Part shown: positions 1 through 5,626 of the stretch, one piece after another
Layout: each line of letters starts with the position of its first letter
Position numbering within the stretch: the first letter of the stretch is position 1
From: Pseudomonadota bacterium
GTDB taxonomy: Bacteria > Pseudomonadota > Alphaproteobacteria > JAAXGF01
DNA length: 16,240 nt
NCBI GenBank assembly: GCA_022563655.1
Contig: JADFMW010000031.1
Span: 1-16,240, forward strand
Direction of reading: 5' to 3'
The notes under the pieces: generated by a model
Told to the model about the DNA's origin: nothing
Databases searched by the model: none
What the model saw: the letters and a program-made list of their open reading frames with translations, nothing else
Program-made: the position numbers and the translations under genes

Positions 1-1
1 C

Positions 2-535
2 CCGCGGCCCGATCCGGCGCGCTGGGCCGACCTCGTCGCCGACGCCGCGGCCGTCGGCGCGCGCGTGGTCAACCTGGCCATGGGCAGCAACCGCGCCGCC
101 GACTGGGGCGCCTTCGTCGCCGCGGTGAAGGCGAACCCGCACATCCTGTTCGTCGTCTCGGCCGGCAACGACGGCCGCGACATCGACCGCCGCCCGGTCT
201 ATCCGGCGGCGTTCAACCTCGACAACATGATCGTCGTCACCTCGGCCGACGGCTTCGGCGCGCCGGCGCCGGGGTCGAACTGGGGCAAGCGCACGGTCGA
301 TCTGCTGGTGCCGGGCGAGCGGGTGCCGGTGATCGACTTTGCCGGCGCGCGCACGACCGCCTCGGGTGCGAGCTTCGCGGCGCCGCGGGTGACGGCGCTG
401 GCGGCGCGGCTGGCGGCGGCGCACCCCGAGTGGCGGGCGGCCGAGCTGAAGGAGGCGATCATCGCGCGGGCGCGCATGACCGACGCCGGCGGCCCCCCCA
501 CCACGCGCTACGGCGTGCTCGACCCGATGCAATGA
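2..535 (+). CDS. Subtilisin-like serine protease (S8 family), C-terminal part, 5' truncated by window edge
   Basis: The reading frame is open from the first bases of the window and ends at TGA 533-535. About 177 residues are visible, so the true start lies upstream. Two subtilase blocks are seen. SAGNDG, with the oxyanion-hole Asn, is about 30 residues after the internal GTG at 65. GASFAAP, with the nucleophilic Ser, is about 60 residues before the C-terminus. The expected catalytic Asp and His blocks would lie before the window and cannot be checked. After the Ser block the sequence continues through the usual helix (VTALAARLAAAHPEW) and ends soon after, so there is no C-terminal anchor or autotransporter domain. 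Family knowledge: these are secreted or periplasmic serine endopeptidases. Its substrate is unknown. The stop codon lies inside a 30-bp sequence that recurs at 1825-1854. The family assignment is firm; the export route is not visible. Confidence 0.88.
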   Translation, partial: PRPDPARWADLVADAAAVGARVVNLAMGSNRAADWGAFVAAVKANPHILFVVSAGNDGRDIDRRPVYPAAFNLDNMIVVTSADGFGAPAPGSNWGKRTVDLLVPGERVPVIDFAGARTTASGASFAAPRVTALAARLAAAHPEWRAAELKEAIIARARMTDAGGPPTTRYGVLDPMQ

Positions 536-552
536 CGGCGCCGGCGTCCGCC
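523..552 (+). repeat. Direct repeat, left copy (30 bp)
   Basis: This 30-bp stretch recurs at 1825-1854 in the same orientation with one mismatch (T528 versus C1830). The 24 bp at 529-552 are identical to 1831-1854. The left copy covers the last codons and stop of the protease gene. The two copies bracket the CtrA-box array and the methyltransferase gene. Confidence 0.85.
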
Positions 553-554
553 CG

Positions 555-570
555 TTAACGATTCGTTAAC
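555..570 (+). promoter_or_regulatory. CtrA-type box 1 (TTAA-N7-TTAAC)
   Basis: TTAA at 555-558 and TTAAC at 566-570 are separated by exactly 7 nt (CGATTCG). This is a perfect match to the published alphaproteobacterial CtrA consensus TTAA-N7-TTAA(C). Both halves are embedded in GTTAAC. The spacer contains GATTC (560-564), a GANTC site for the CcrM cell-cycle DNA methyltransferase where that enzyme is present. Binding is inferred from the motif only. Confidence 0.62.
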
Positions 571-605
571 ATTTGTCAGCGTCAATCAATATCCGGCAAC
601 AATCG

Positions 606-642
606 TTAATGGTTTGTTAACCGACACTTAACCAATGTTAAC
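606..642 (+). promoter_or_regulatory. Chained CtrA-type half-sites (four in register)
   Basis: Four TTAA half-sites begin at 606, 617, 628 and 638. The first to second and second to third are each TTAA-N7-TTAAC. The third to fourth has a 6-nt spacer. Consecutive half-sites are therefore 11, 11 and 10 bp apart, so all lie on one face of the helix. This arrangement could let CtrA dimers load side by side. CtrA is a response regulator that activates or represses cell-cycle, motility and envelope genes, depending on site position relative to the promoter. Confidence 0.6.
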
Positions 643-657
643 GCCTGCGGGCGTTCA

Positions 658-673
658 TTAACCTTAGGTTAAC
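658..673 (+). promoter_or_regulatory. CtrA-type box nearest the methyltransferase start
   Basis: TTAA at 658-661, spacer CCTTAGG (662-668) and TTAAC at 669-673 form another perfect TTAA-N7-TTAAC. The box ends 22 nt before ATG 696. If its downstream half acted as the -35 element, transcription would start around or just after the start codon, giving a leaderless transcript. Otherwise this box would repress a promoter set further upstream. The position alone does not decide between these. Confidence 0.6.
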
Positions 674-695
674 CACAACTCGCCTTGGGTGCGTG

Positions 696-1739
696 ATGCC
701 GGTCCAGTGGCAAGACTATCTGACGGTCCCCGGCGGGAAGGCGGTTTACTGCGAGTGCCACCGCCGCTGCCGGGGGGCGTTCGAGCGCCAGCGCGAGATC
801 ATCGGCTCGGTTCTCGATAAGACGAACCCGAACGTCGTCGCCTGCCTCGGCGCCGGAATCCTCAACGACATCCCGTATCGCCGCATGGTGCGCTCCGGCG
901 CGACGATCCACTTGGTCGATTGGCTGCCGGGAATTACCGACGCGGGAATCGACTGGTCGATCATCGAGCGCGACGAGGACGGGGCGGCGCGCTGCGTCTT
1001 CTGTACGTTGAGCGAGGATCGCTCCGCCGCCTACTGCCGCCGGTTCACCGGGGACGGGGGGTCGGACGCGGAGGTGTGCGGCAGCTTCGTCGCCGGGAAA
1101 GGCAGTCCGTTCCTGTGCACGGCGTTCGAGAAGGGAACCCAGCCGATCTGCCACACCGCGGACGTGACCGGCGGCTACGCCAGCGCCTTCGCCGAGCGCG
1201 TACTCGATGCGGTCGGTGACGCGCGCTCCTGGAAATCGGCGTTCGGACGAGCGATCGCGCTCGCGAACAGGGTGAGCCGGCAGCGCACCAACCTCGGCAT
1301 TCCCGACGCCAGCGTCGATCTCGTGACGTCGTCGATGCTGGTGTCTCAGTTCGACCACGAGCCTTACGATTACTTCTCTTGGCAGGTCGCCGAGGTGCTG
1401 GGGCCGCCGACGGCGAAAGAGGAACGGCGGCTCGAGCCGGCGGTACAAAGGCTGCGCGCGACGCTACGCACCAACCAGTTCGACGGGCATTGCGACGAGA
1501 TCGAGCGCATCCTGGCGCCCGGCGGCTACTGCTTTATGTCGTTCGAAATGTTCGTCCTCGACGCCGCCGCGAGCCGCTGGATCCTGGTGAAGGAGATGCA
1601 CGAGGTCCTCGGATTGTTGGCGCGGCGATTCAGCTTCGCGTTCGACATCCTGCCCGAGCACGAGCTTTTCGCCCGCTTCGTGGGCCAAAAGGCCGCGTCC
1701 GTGGTGTGCTCTCTGGTGCTCCAGGCCAGGGGCGGCTAG
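696..1739 (+). CDS. SAM-dependent methyltransferase-like protein with cysteine-rich insert, substrate unknown
   Basis: The protein has 347 residues from ATG 696; a GTG at 693 is in frame directly before it. No Shine-Dalgarno is visible for either start. The fold looks like a class I (Rossmann) methyltransferase. It has a glycine-rich motif I (ACLGAGILNDIP, residues about 49-60), an acidic end of strand 2 (HLVDW, Asp75), a strand-4 motif (VDLVTSSMLVSQF, about 207-219) and a post-motif ILAPGGY (about 272-278). Between strands 2 and 4 lies an insert of about 60 residues with cysteines at 100, 103, 114, 128, 141 and 152. The N-terminus carries CxCxxxC at 19-25. These could bind zinc or an iron-sulfur cluster, but that is inference. 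No named family or substrate is recognised. CtrA-type boxes precede it, and the gene lies in a segment bounded by direct repeats. The fold is likely; the function is unassigned. Confidence 0.72.
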   Translation: MPVQWQDYLTVPGGKAVYCECHRRCRGAFERQREIIGSVLDKTNPNVVACLGAGILNDIPYRRMVRSGATIHLVDWLPGITDAGIDWSIIERDEDGAARCVFCTLSEDRSAAYCRRFTGDGGSDAEVCGSFVAGKGSPFLCTAFEKGTQPICHTADVTGGYASAFAERVLDAVGDARSWKSAFGRAIALANRVSRQRTNLGIPDASVDLVTSSMLVSQFDHEPYDYFSWQVAEVLGPPTAKEERRLEPAVQRLRATLRTNQFDGHCDEIERILAPGGYCFMSFEMFVLDAAASRWILVKEMHEVLGLLARRFSFAFDILPEHELFARFVGQKAASVVCSLVLQARGG

Positions 1740-1828
1740 TTCATCGCGGACAGCGATAGCCGGCGGTAACGGCGCCCCAGCGACGATCTTTGCTTCTCGA
1801 TGTACTGCTGATGGCAGTCCTCGGCCCG
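1736..1828 (-). pseudogene. msrA: Possible 3' remnant of msrA (peptide methionine sulfoxide reductase A)
   Basis: Reading the minus strand from 1828 gives RRAEDCHQQYIEKQ and then about 17 further codons to TAG at 1738-1736. The AED-x-HQQY-x-xK stretch matches the conserved C-terminal block of MsrA, which reduces methionine-S-sulfoxide. There is no upstream catalytic GCFW region: the frame runs into the 30-bp repeat and livF. After EKQ the shifted frame reads GYRCPR and a stop, which resembles some MsrA tails, so a frameshift is possible. The remnant is convergent with the methyltransferase gene, and the two stop codons overlap. This may be the end of a neighbouring gene carried in with the module. 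The match is short, so confidence is moderate. Confidence 0.45.
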
Positions 1829-1854
1829 ACGCAATGACGGCGCCGGCGTCCGCC
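1825..1854 (+). repeat. Direct repeat, right copy (30 bp)
   Basis: This is the second copy of the 523-552 sequence, 29/30 identical and in the same orientation. It ends exactly at the base before the livF stop codon (complement of 1855-1857). The two copies are 1302 bp apart. Collapsing them would place the protease and livF genes as close convergent neighbours about 20 nt apart. Confidence 0.85.
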
Positions 1855-2577
1855 TCAGCCGAAGTACGCCCGGTGGACCTCGGTGGTCTTGCTCAGGTCC
1901 TCCGCCGTGCCGGCGGCGACGACCCGCCCCTTGGACAGGACGTAGCCGAAATCGGCGATCGCCAGCGTCTGGCGTACGTTCTGCTCGACGAGAAAGACCG
2001 TGATGCCCTCCTCGTTGATGCGCCGGATGATGTTGAAGTTCTCCTTGACCAGGATCGGCGACAGGCCGAGCGAAGGCTCGTCGAGCAGCAGCAGCTTGGG
2101 CGCGCTCATCAGGCCGCGGCCTATGGAGACCATGGCCTGCTCGCCGCCCGACATGGTGCCGGAGATCTGTTGCCGGCGTTCGCGGAGCAGCGGGAAGGTC
2201 TCGTAGACGCGATCGAGGCGGCGCGCCAGAACCTTGGGCGAGGTCTCCTGATAGCCGCCGAGGCGCAGGTTCTCCTCCACCGTGAGCTTGGGGAAAACCT
2301 GCCGGCCCTCGGGAATGCAGGCGATCCCGGCGGCGATGACCTTGTGGGTGGGAAGGTCGGTGAGATCGGTGCCGTCGAAGACGATGCGGCCGCGATTGGG
2401 CGGGGTCAGGCCAAGGATGGAGCGGATCAGGGTCGTCTTTCCCGAGCCGTTCGAGCCCAGCAGACAGGTGATCTTGCCTCTTTCCGCCCGGAGAGAGACC
2501 GCTTCCAGGACATCGGCCTTATCGTAGGCGGTATGAACGTCTTCGACGACCAGGCCGCGCTCTGCGTCGCCGCTCAT
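1855..2577 (-). CDS. livF: Branched-chain amino acid ABC transporter ATPase LivF
   Basis: The protein has 240 residues, the normal LivF length. It is one of the two nucleotide-binding subunits that power uptake of leucine, isoleucine and valine, or a related amide, across the inner membrane. All ATPase motifs are intact: Walker A GSNGSGKTT (41-49), signature MSGGEQ (142-147), Walker B LLLLDEP (162-168) and the LivF-type switch region LVEQN (196-200). The start ATG overlaps the livG stop as ATGA (2577-2574), the classic translational coupling of this operon. It is the last gene of the operon, and no clear intrinsic terminator follows it. The transporter class is certain; the exact substrate cannot be told from the ATPase. 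Confidence 0.95.
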   Translation of the reverse strand: MSGDAERGLVVEDVHTAYDKADVLEAVSLRAERGKITCLLGSNGSGKTTLIRSILGLTPPNRGRIVFDGTDLTDLPTHKVIAAGIACIPEGRQVFPKLTVEENLRLGGYQETSPKVLARRLDRVYETFPLLRERRQQISGTMSGGEQAMVSIGRGLMSAPKLLLLDEPSLGLSPILVKENFNIIRRINEEGITVFLVEQNVRQTLAIADFGYVLSKGRVVAAGTAEDLSKTTEVHRAYFG

Positions 2578-3359
2578 TCGATCCCCAGATAGGCTTCCTG
2601 CACCAGCCGGTCGGCGGCCACGCCCTGATAAGTGCCCTCGCAGATTTTCTGGCCGAAGTTGAGCACCACGCAGTTGTTGGTGACGCGCTCGATGACGCCC
2701 ATTTCATGCTCGATGATGATGATCGTCAGGTCCTCGACATGCTCCTTGATCTCGAGAATGTCATCCATCAGTTCCGTCATTTCCTCGCGGGTCATCCCGG
2801 CCGACGGTTCGTCGAGCAACAGAAGCTTGGGGCGGCTGATCAGGGCGCGGCAGATTTCGATGCGACGCCGGTCGATCATGGGAAAACCGGTCACGGCCTC
2901 GAACATACGATCGGCCAAGGGCGGGGCGAAGACCTTCACCAGCTCCCGCGCCCGCGCGACATTTTCCTCGAACTCCCGTTCGAACGCTTGCCGCCGGACG
3001 AGGTTGAACCACAGGCCCTGGTTCAGCCGCAGGTGATTGCCGATCATGAGGTTGTCGAATATCGACAGCGACAGCGACAGGCGCGAGCGCTGGAAGGTGC
3101 GCGCGATCCCGGCGCGGCAGATGGCTTGCGGGGACAGGTTGGTGATGTCTTCGCCGTCGAACAGCACGCGGCCTGCGCTGGCGGGGTAGATGCCGGTGAC
3201 GACGTTGAAAAACGTCGTCTTGCCCGAACCGTTGGGGCCGATGAGGCCGAGAATCTCGCCGCGGCGGGCCTCCAGTTCGAGCGAGTCCACGGCGAGCAGG
3301 CCGCCGAACCGCTTGGTCAGGTCATGCGAAACCAGAAGGCCCTGCGCCGCGTCGCTCAT
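2574..3359 (-). CDS. livG: Branched-chain amino acid ABC transporter ATPase LivG, atypical signature motif
   Basis: The protein has 261 residues from ATG 3359. That start overlaps the livM stop as ATGA (3359-3356); a second in-frame ATG at 3371 is less likely. Walker A is GPNGSGKTT (41-49), Walker B LLLLDEP (179-185), and the switch His is in IIEHEM (about 218). The C-terminal LivG-type extension VLNFGQKICEG is present. The odd point is the ABC signature. Where LivG proteins usually have a Gly-containing LxYGxQRRLEIARAL-like block, this one reads GFPMIDRRRIEICRAL (158-173), without the signature Ser/Gly. In a LivG-LivF dimer, one of the two composite ATP sites uses this signature and may be weak or inactive. 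The LivF signature is normal. Family assignment is firm. Confidence 0.94.
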   Translation of the reverse strand: MSDAAQGLLVSHDLTKRFGGLLAVDSLELEARRGEILGLIGPNGSGKTTFFNVVTGIYPASAGRVLFDGEDITNLSPQAICRAGIARTFQRSRLSLSLSIFDNLMIGNHLRLNQGLWFNLVRRQAFEREFEENVARARELVKVFAPPLADRMFEAVTGFPMIDRRRIEICRALISRPKLLLLDEPSAGMTREEMTELMDDILEIKEHVEDLTIIIIEHEMGVIERVTNNCVVLNFGQKICEGTYQGVAADRLVQEAYLGIE

Positions 3360-4522
3360 CGAGGCTGCCATCCCGGAAGGTAGGTCCTGAGCTGCCGCGG
3401 CAACAGCCCGGCGGGGCGGAACAGAAGGATCAGGATGACCAACGCGGCGAACAGCAGGAACCGGTACTCCTGAATCGCCTGCAGCTTTTCCGGCACGATG
3501 ATGAGGATCACCGTCGCCACCACCAGTCCCCACGGATTGCCCATGCCGCCGAGAAGCACGATCGATACCAGGATCAACGAATCGCCGAAGGTAAAATTGG
3601 TCGGGGCGATGAAGCCGATCATCATGGCGTAGAACGCGCCGGCCACGCCGATGAGAAAATTGCCGAGGGTAAAGGCGGTGATTTTCCACCGGACAATACT
3701 GAGGCCGAAACAGGCGGCGGCGGTCTCATCGAGGCGGACGGCGTCCATGTTGAGCCCGATCCACGAGCGTTCGAGGCGCCTGACCAGAGCGAACGCGAGG
3801 ACCAGCAGGATCAGCCCGACCACGGCGTAGCTGACATAAAAGGCGGCCTCGAAATCTTCGCCGATCTCGATGTCGTCGTTGAACTCCCAGCCGAGCACGT
3901 TCATGCCGGCGACCCGGAGCCCCTGGGGGCCGCCCAGCGTGTCGTTGACTTCGAGGAAGATCTTGAACAGCAGGGAAAAGGCGATCGTCACCACGGCGGA
4001 ATAGTGGCTGCGCGTGCGCAGCACGGGGAGGATCAGCAGCGAACCGATCACCGCCGCCATGACGCCGCCGGCCAAGAGCACGACGAGATGCGGAACCGGC
4101 GTGTTCATGGTGAGCACCGCGGCCGTGTAACAGCCGATGCCGAAGAACGCCGCGCCGGCGAAATTGAGCACGCCGGAGTAACCGAACTGCAGATTCAGCC
4201 CCAGGCAGGCGATGACATAGACGATCACCGTCGTCACCATCAGCAGGACGAAATGGTCTTCGTAGAAGAACCCGGTCACGGCCAGGACCGCGAGGATGAC
4301 CATGAGATTCAGGTAATTTTCCTGCTCGGCGAAGGCGCGCGCGACCCGGGCGACGGCGCCGAACCGGGCGGCGGCGAGGACCGCGAGCACGCCGGCCGCC
4401 AATAGGGCGACGACACCGGCCTGGGATTCCACGCTCATCAGCAATATCACGTAGACGGTCACACCCGCGGCGCTCACGAGGCCGGGCAGCAAGGACGCGA
4501 GCAGTGAGCGGGCGCGGCGCAT
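3356..4522 (-). CDS. livM: Branched-chain amino acid ABC transporter permease LivM
   Basis: The protein has 388 residues and is strongly hydrophobic, with many membrane segments. The BPD_transp_2 family core is recognised by LGLNLQFGYSGVLNFAGAAF around residue 108-127 and by the later LLGGMGNPWG block, which resembles the LivM EAA-like cytoplasmic loop that docks on the ATPase. The N-terminal 95 residues hold extra membrane helices before the core, as is usual for LivM. It pairs with LivH to form the channel. ATG 4522 is 4 nt after the livH stop (4527), and its own stop overlaps livG, so the genes are co-translated. A short stretch of ND/E residues (about 220-235) forms a hydrophilic loop. 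No defect is seen. Confidence 0.94.
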   Translation of the reverse strand: MRRARSLLASLLPGLVSAAGVTVYVILLMSVESQAGVVALLAAGVLAVLAAARFGAVARVARAFAEQENYLNLMVILAVLAVTGFFYEDHFVLLMVTTVIVYVIACLGLNLQFGYSGVLNFAGAAFFGIGCYTAAVLTMNTPVPHLVVLLAGGVMAAVIGSLLILPVLRTRSHYSAVVTIAFSLLFKIFLEVNDTLGGPQGLRVAGMNVLGWEFNDDIEIGEDFEAAFYVSYAVVGLILLVLAFALVRRLERSWIGLNMDAVRLDETAAACFGLSIVRWKITAFTLGNFLIGVAGAFYAMMIGFIAPTNFTFGDSLILVSIVLLGGMGNPWGLVVATVILIIVPEKLQAIQEYRFLLFAALVILILLFRPAGLLPRQLRTYLPGWQPR

Positions 4523-4526
4523 CGCT

Positions 4527-5447
4527 CTACACCCGCTCGCTGATCTTTTCTCTGATCAGACCCGTCGGCCGCCACGCCATGATGAGAATGATCACGCCGA
4601 ATGCGAAGACGTCCTTGTAGGCGCTGGCAAAGGGCATGGCGAGAACGCCGATGGTCTGCAGGGCGGCGAACAGGAAGCCGCCGATGATGGCGCCGTAGAT
4701 GTTGCCGAGGCCGCCGACGATCGCCGAGGAGAAGCCGATGACACCGAGCAAAAGGCCCATGGCGAAATTGATCTCGCTGTAATACAGGCCGTGAAGAATG
4801 CCGGCGAAGGCGGCGAGCCCGGAACCGATGGCGAAGGTGATCAGGACGATGAGGGTAAAATTGATGCCCATGGTCTTGGCCGTTTCGCTGTCCTGGGCGA
4901 CGGCGCGGATGGCCAGTCCGAGCTTGGTCTTGTTGATCAGGAGATGAATGCCGACGATGACCGCCGTCCCGGCCAGCAGCAGCATCATGTTGTCGATTCG
5001 CAGGGTGAAATTGCCGAACGTATACGCATCGGTGGGCAGCAGGGACGGGAACCGTTGGGGGTTGGCCCCGAGCGGGTAAAACAGGCGGATGGCTTCGTGC
5101 AGAACGGTGCCCAGCATCAGGGTGAGGAGCAAGGTGTTCAGGGCCGGCGCGTCCTTCAGCGGCAGCACCAGGTACTTGGCGACGATTGCGCCCAAACCGG
5201 CCGTACAAACGATCGCCACCGCCAGCACGATCGCCACCTGCGCGGGCGGCCATGACACGCCGATCTCGACCAGTCCCAGATAGGTCGCGAGGCCGGCGAA
5301 CGCGCCGACCGTCAGCACGTCGCCGTGGGAAAAATTGATGATGTCCATCACCCCGAAGAACAGGGTGAATCCGACGGCGACGAGGGCGTACATCATGCCC
5401 AGCATCAACCCGTTCATGACGTACTGGCTGAACAGCCCGACATCCAT
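4527..5447 (-). CDS. livH: Branched-chain amino acid ABC transporter permease LivH
   Basis: The protein has 306 residues, close to the usual 290-310 of LivH. It is an inner-membrane permease with several hydrophobic helices. The N-terminal block GLMLGMMYALVAVGFTLFFG followed by INFSHGD is diagnostic of LivH, and AIVGGLGNIYGAIIGG (about 243-258) is the conserved loop near the ATPase contact. It forms the translocation pore with LivM. Start ATG 5447 is chosen because it gives the expected N-terminus; only a weak purine-poor ribosome site precedes it. The gene is separated from livK by 179 nt that hold a stem-loop and a 19-bp tandem repeat, while livH-M-G-F are packed without gaps. Confidence 0.95.
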   Translation of the reverse strand: MDVGLFSQYVMNGLMLGMMYALVAVGFTLFFGVMDIINFSHGDVLTVGAFAGLATYLGLVEIGVSWPPAQVAIVLAVAIVCTAGLGAIVAKYLVLPLKDAPALNTLLLTLMLGTVLHEAIRLFYPLGANPQRFPSLLPTDAYTFGNFTLRIDNMMLLLAGTAVIVGIHLLINKTKLGLAIRAVAQDSETAKTMGINFTLIVLITFAIGSGLAAFAGILHGLYYSEINFAMGLLLGVIGFSSAIVGGLGNIYGAIIGGFLFAALQTIGVLAMPFASAYKDVFAFGVIILIMAWRPTGLIREKISERV

Positions 5448-5468
5448 GGGACGGCCTATCGAGTCATA

Positions 5469-5582
5469 TCTTGGTCAGGAACGCCGGTCTTGATCACGAA
5501 CACCGGTCTTGATCAGGAACACCGGTCTTGATCAGGAACATCGGTCTTGATCAGGAACATCGGTCTTGATCAGGAACGCCGG
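5469..5582 (-). repeat. Six tandem 19-bp repeats between livK and livH
   Basis: Six contiguous 19-bp units start at 5469, 5488, 5507, 5526, 5545 and 5564. The plus-strand consensus is TCTTGATCAGGAACRYCGG. Units 4 and 5 are identical. The others differ at one to three positions, for example GG for GA in unit 1 and CAC for CAG in unit 2. Each full unit holds the palindrome TGATCA, except unit 1. The array lies in the transcribed leader between livK and livH and does not encode a continuation of either gene. There are no spacers, so it is not a CRISPR. Its function is unknown; an effect on mRNA stability or livH expression is possible. Confidence 0.92.
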
Positions 5583-5589
5583 CGACGGG

Positions 5590-5619
5590 CGGGCGGCCGG
5601 GAGGTCCCCCGGCCGCCCG
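5590..5619 (-). terminator. GC-rich stem-loop just after livK (partial terminator or mRNA stabiliser)
   Basis: A perfect 12-bp stem pairs 5590-5601 with 5608-5619 around a 6-nt loop (5602-5607). On the transcribed minus strand it begins 7 nt after the livK stop. No U-tract follows, so it is unlikely to end transcription fully. In binding-protein operons such structures commonly protect the upstream mRNA and give more binding protein than permease; that role is inferred here. Confidence 0.7.
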
Positions 5620-5626
5620 GAAAGGC

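Noticed and set aside
669..677. TTAACCACA resembles a DnaA box (TTATCCACA) next to the CtrA-type array, hinting at a replication origin
   Set aside because: It is one near-match with a mismatch in a core position; no other DnaA boxes, no origin-type AT-rich unwinding region and no origin-linked genes (hemE, dnaA, parAB) are in the window.
669..1448. Long minus-strand open frame opposite the methyltransferase gene
   Set aside because: It is Arg/Ala/Asp-rich with no motif and is explained by the high GC of the antisense strand; the plus frame has clear methyltransferase motifs.
1831..1854. Repeat core as a palindromic terminator for livF
   Set aside because: The inner GACGGCGCCGGCGTC is only an imperfect palindrome and lacks a T-run, so termination is not supported.
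5469..5582. Tandem repeats considered as a CRISPR array
   Set aside because: Units are directly contiguous with no unique spacers, and no cas genes are present.
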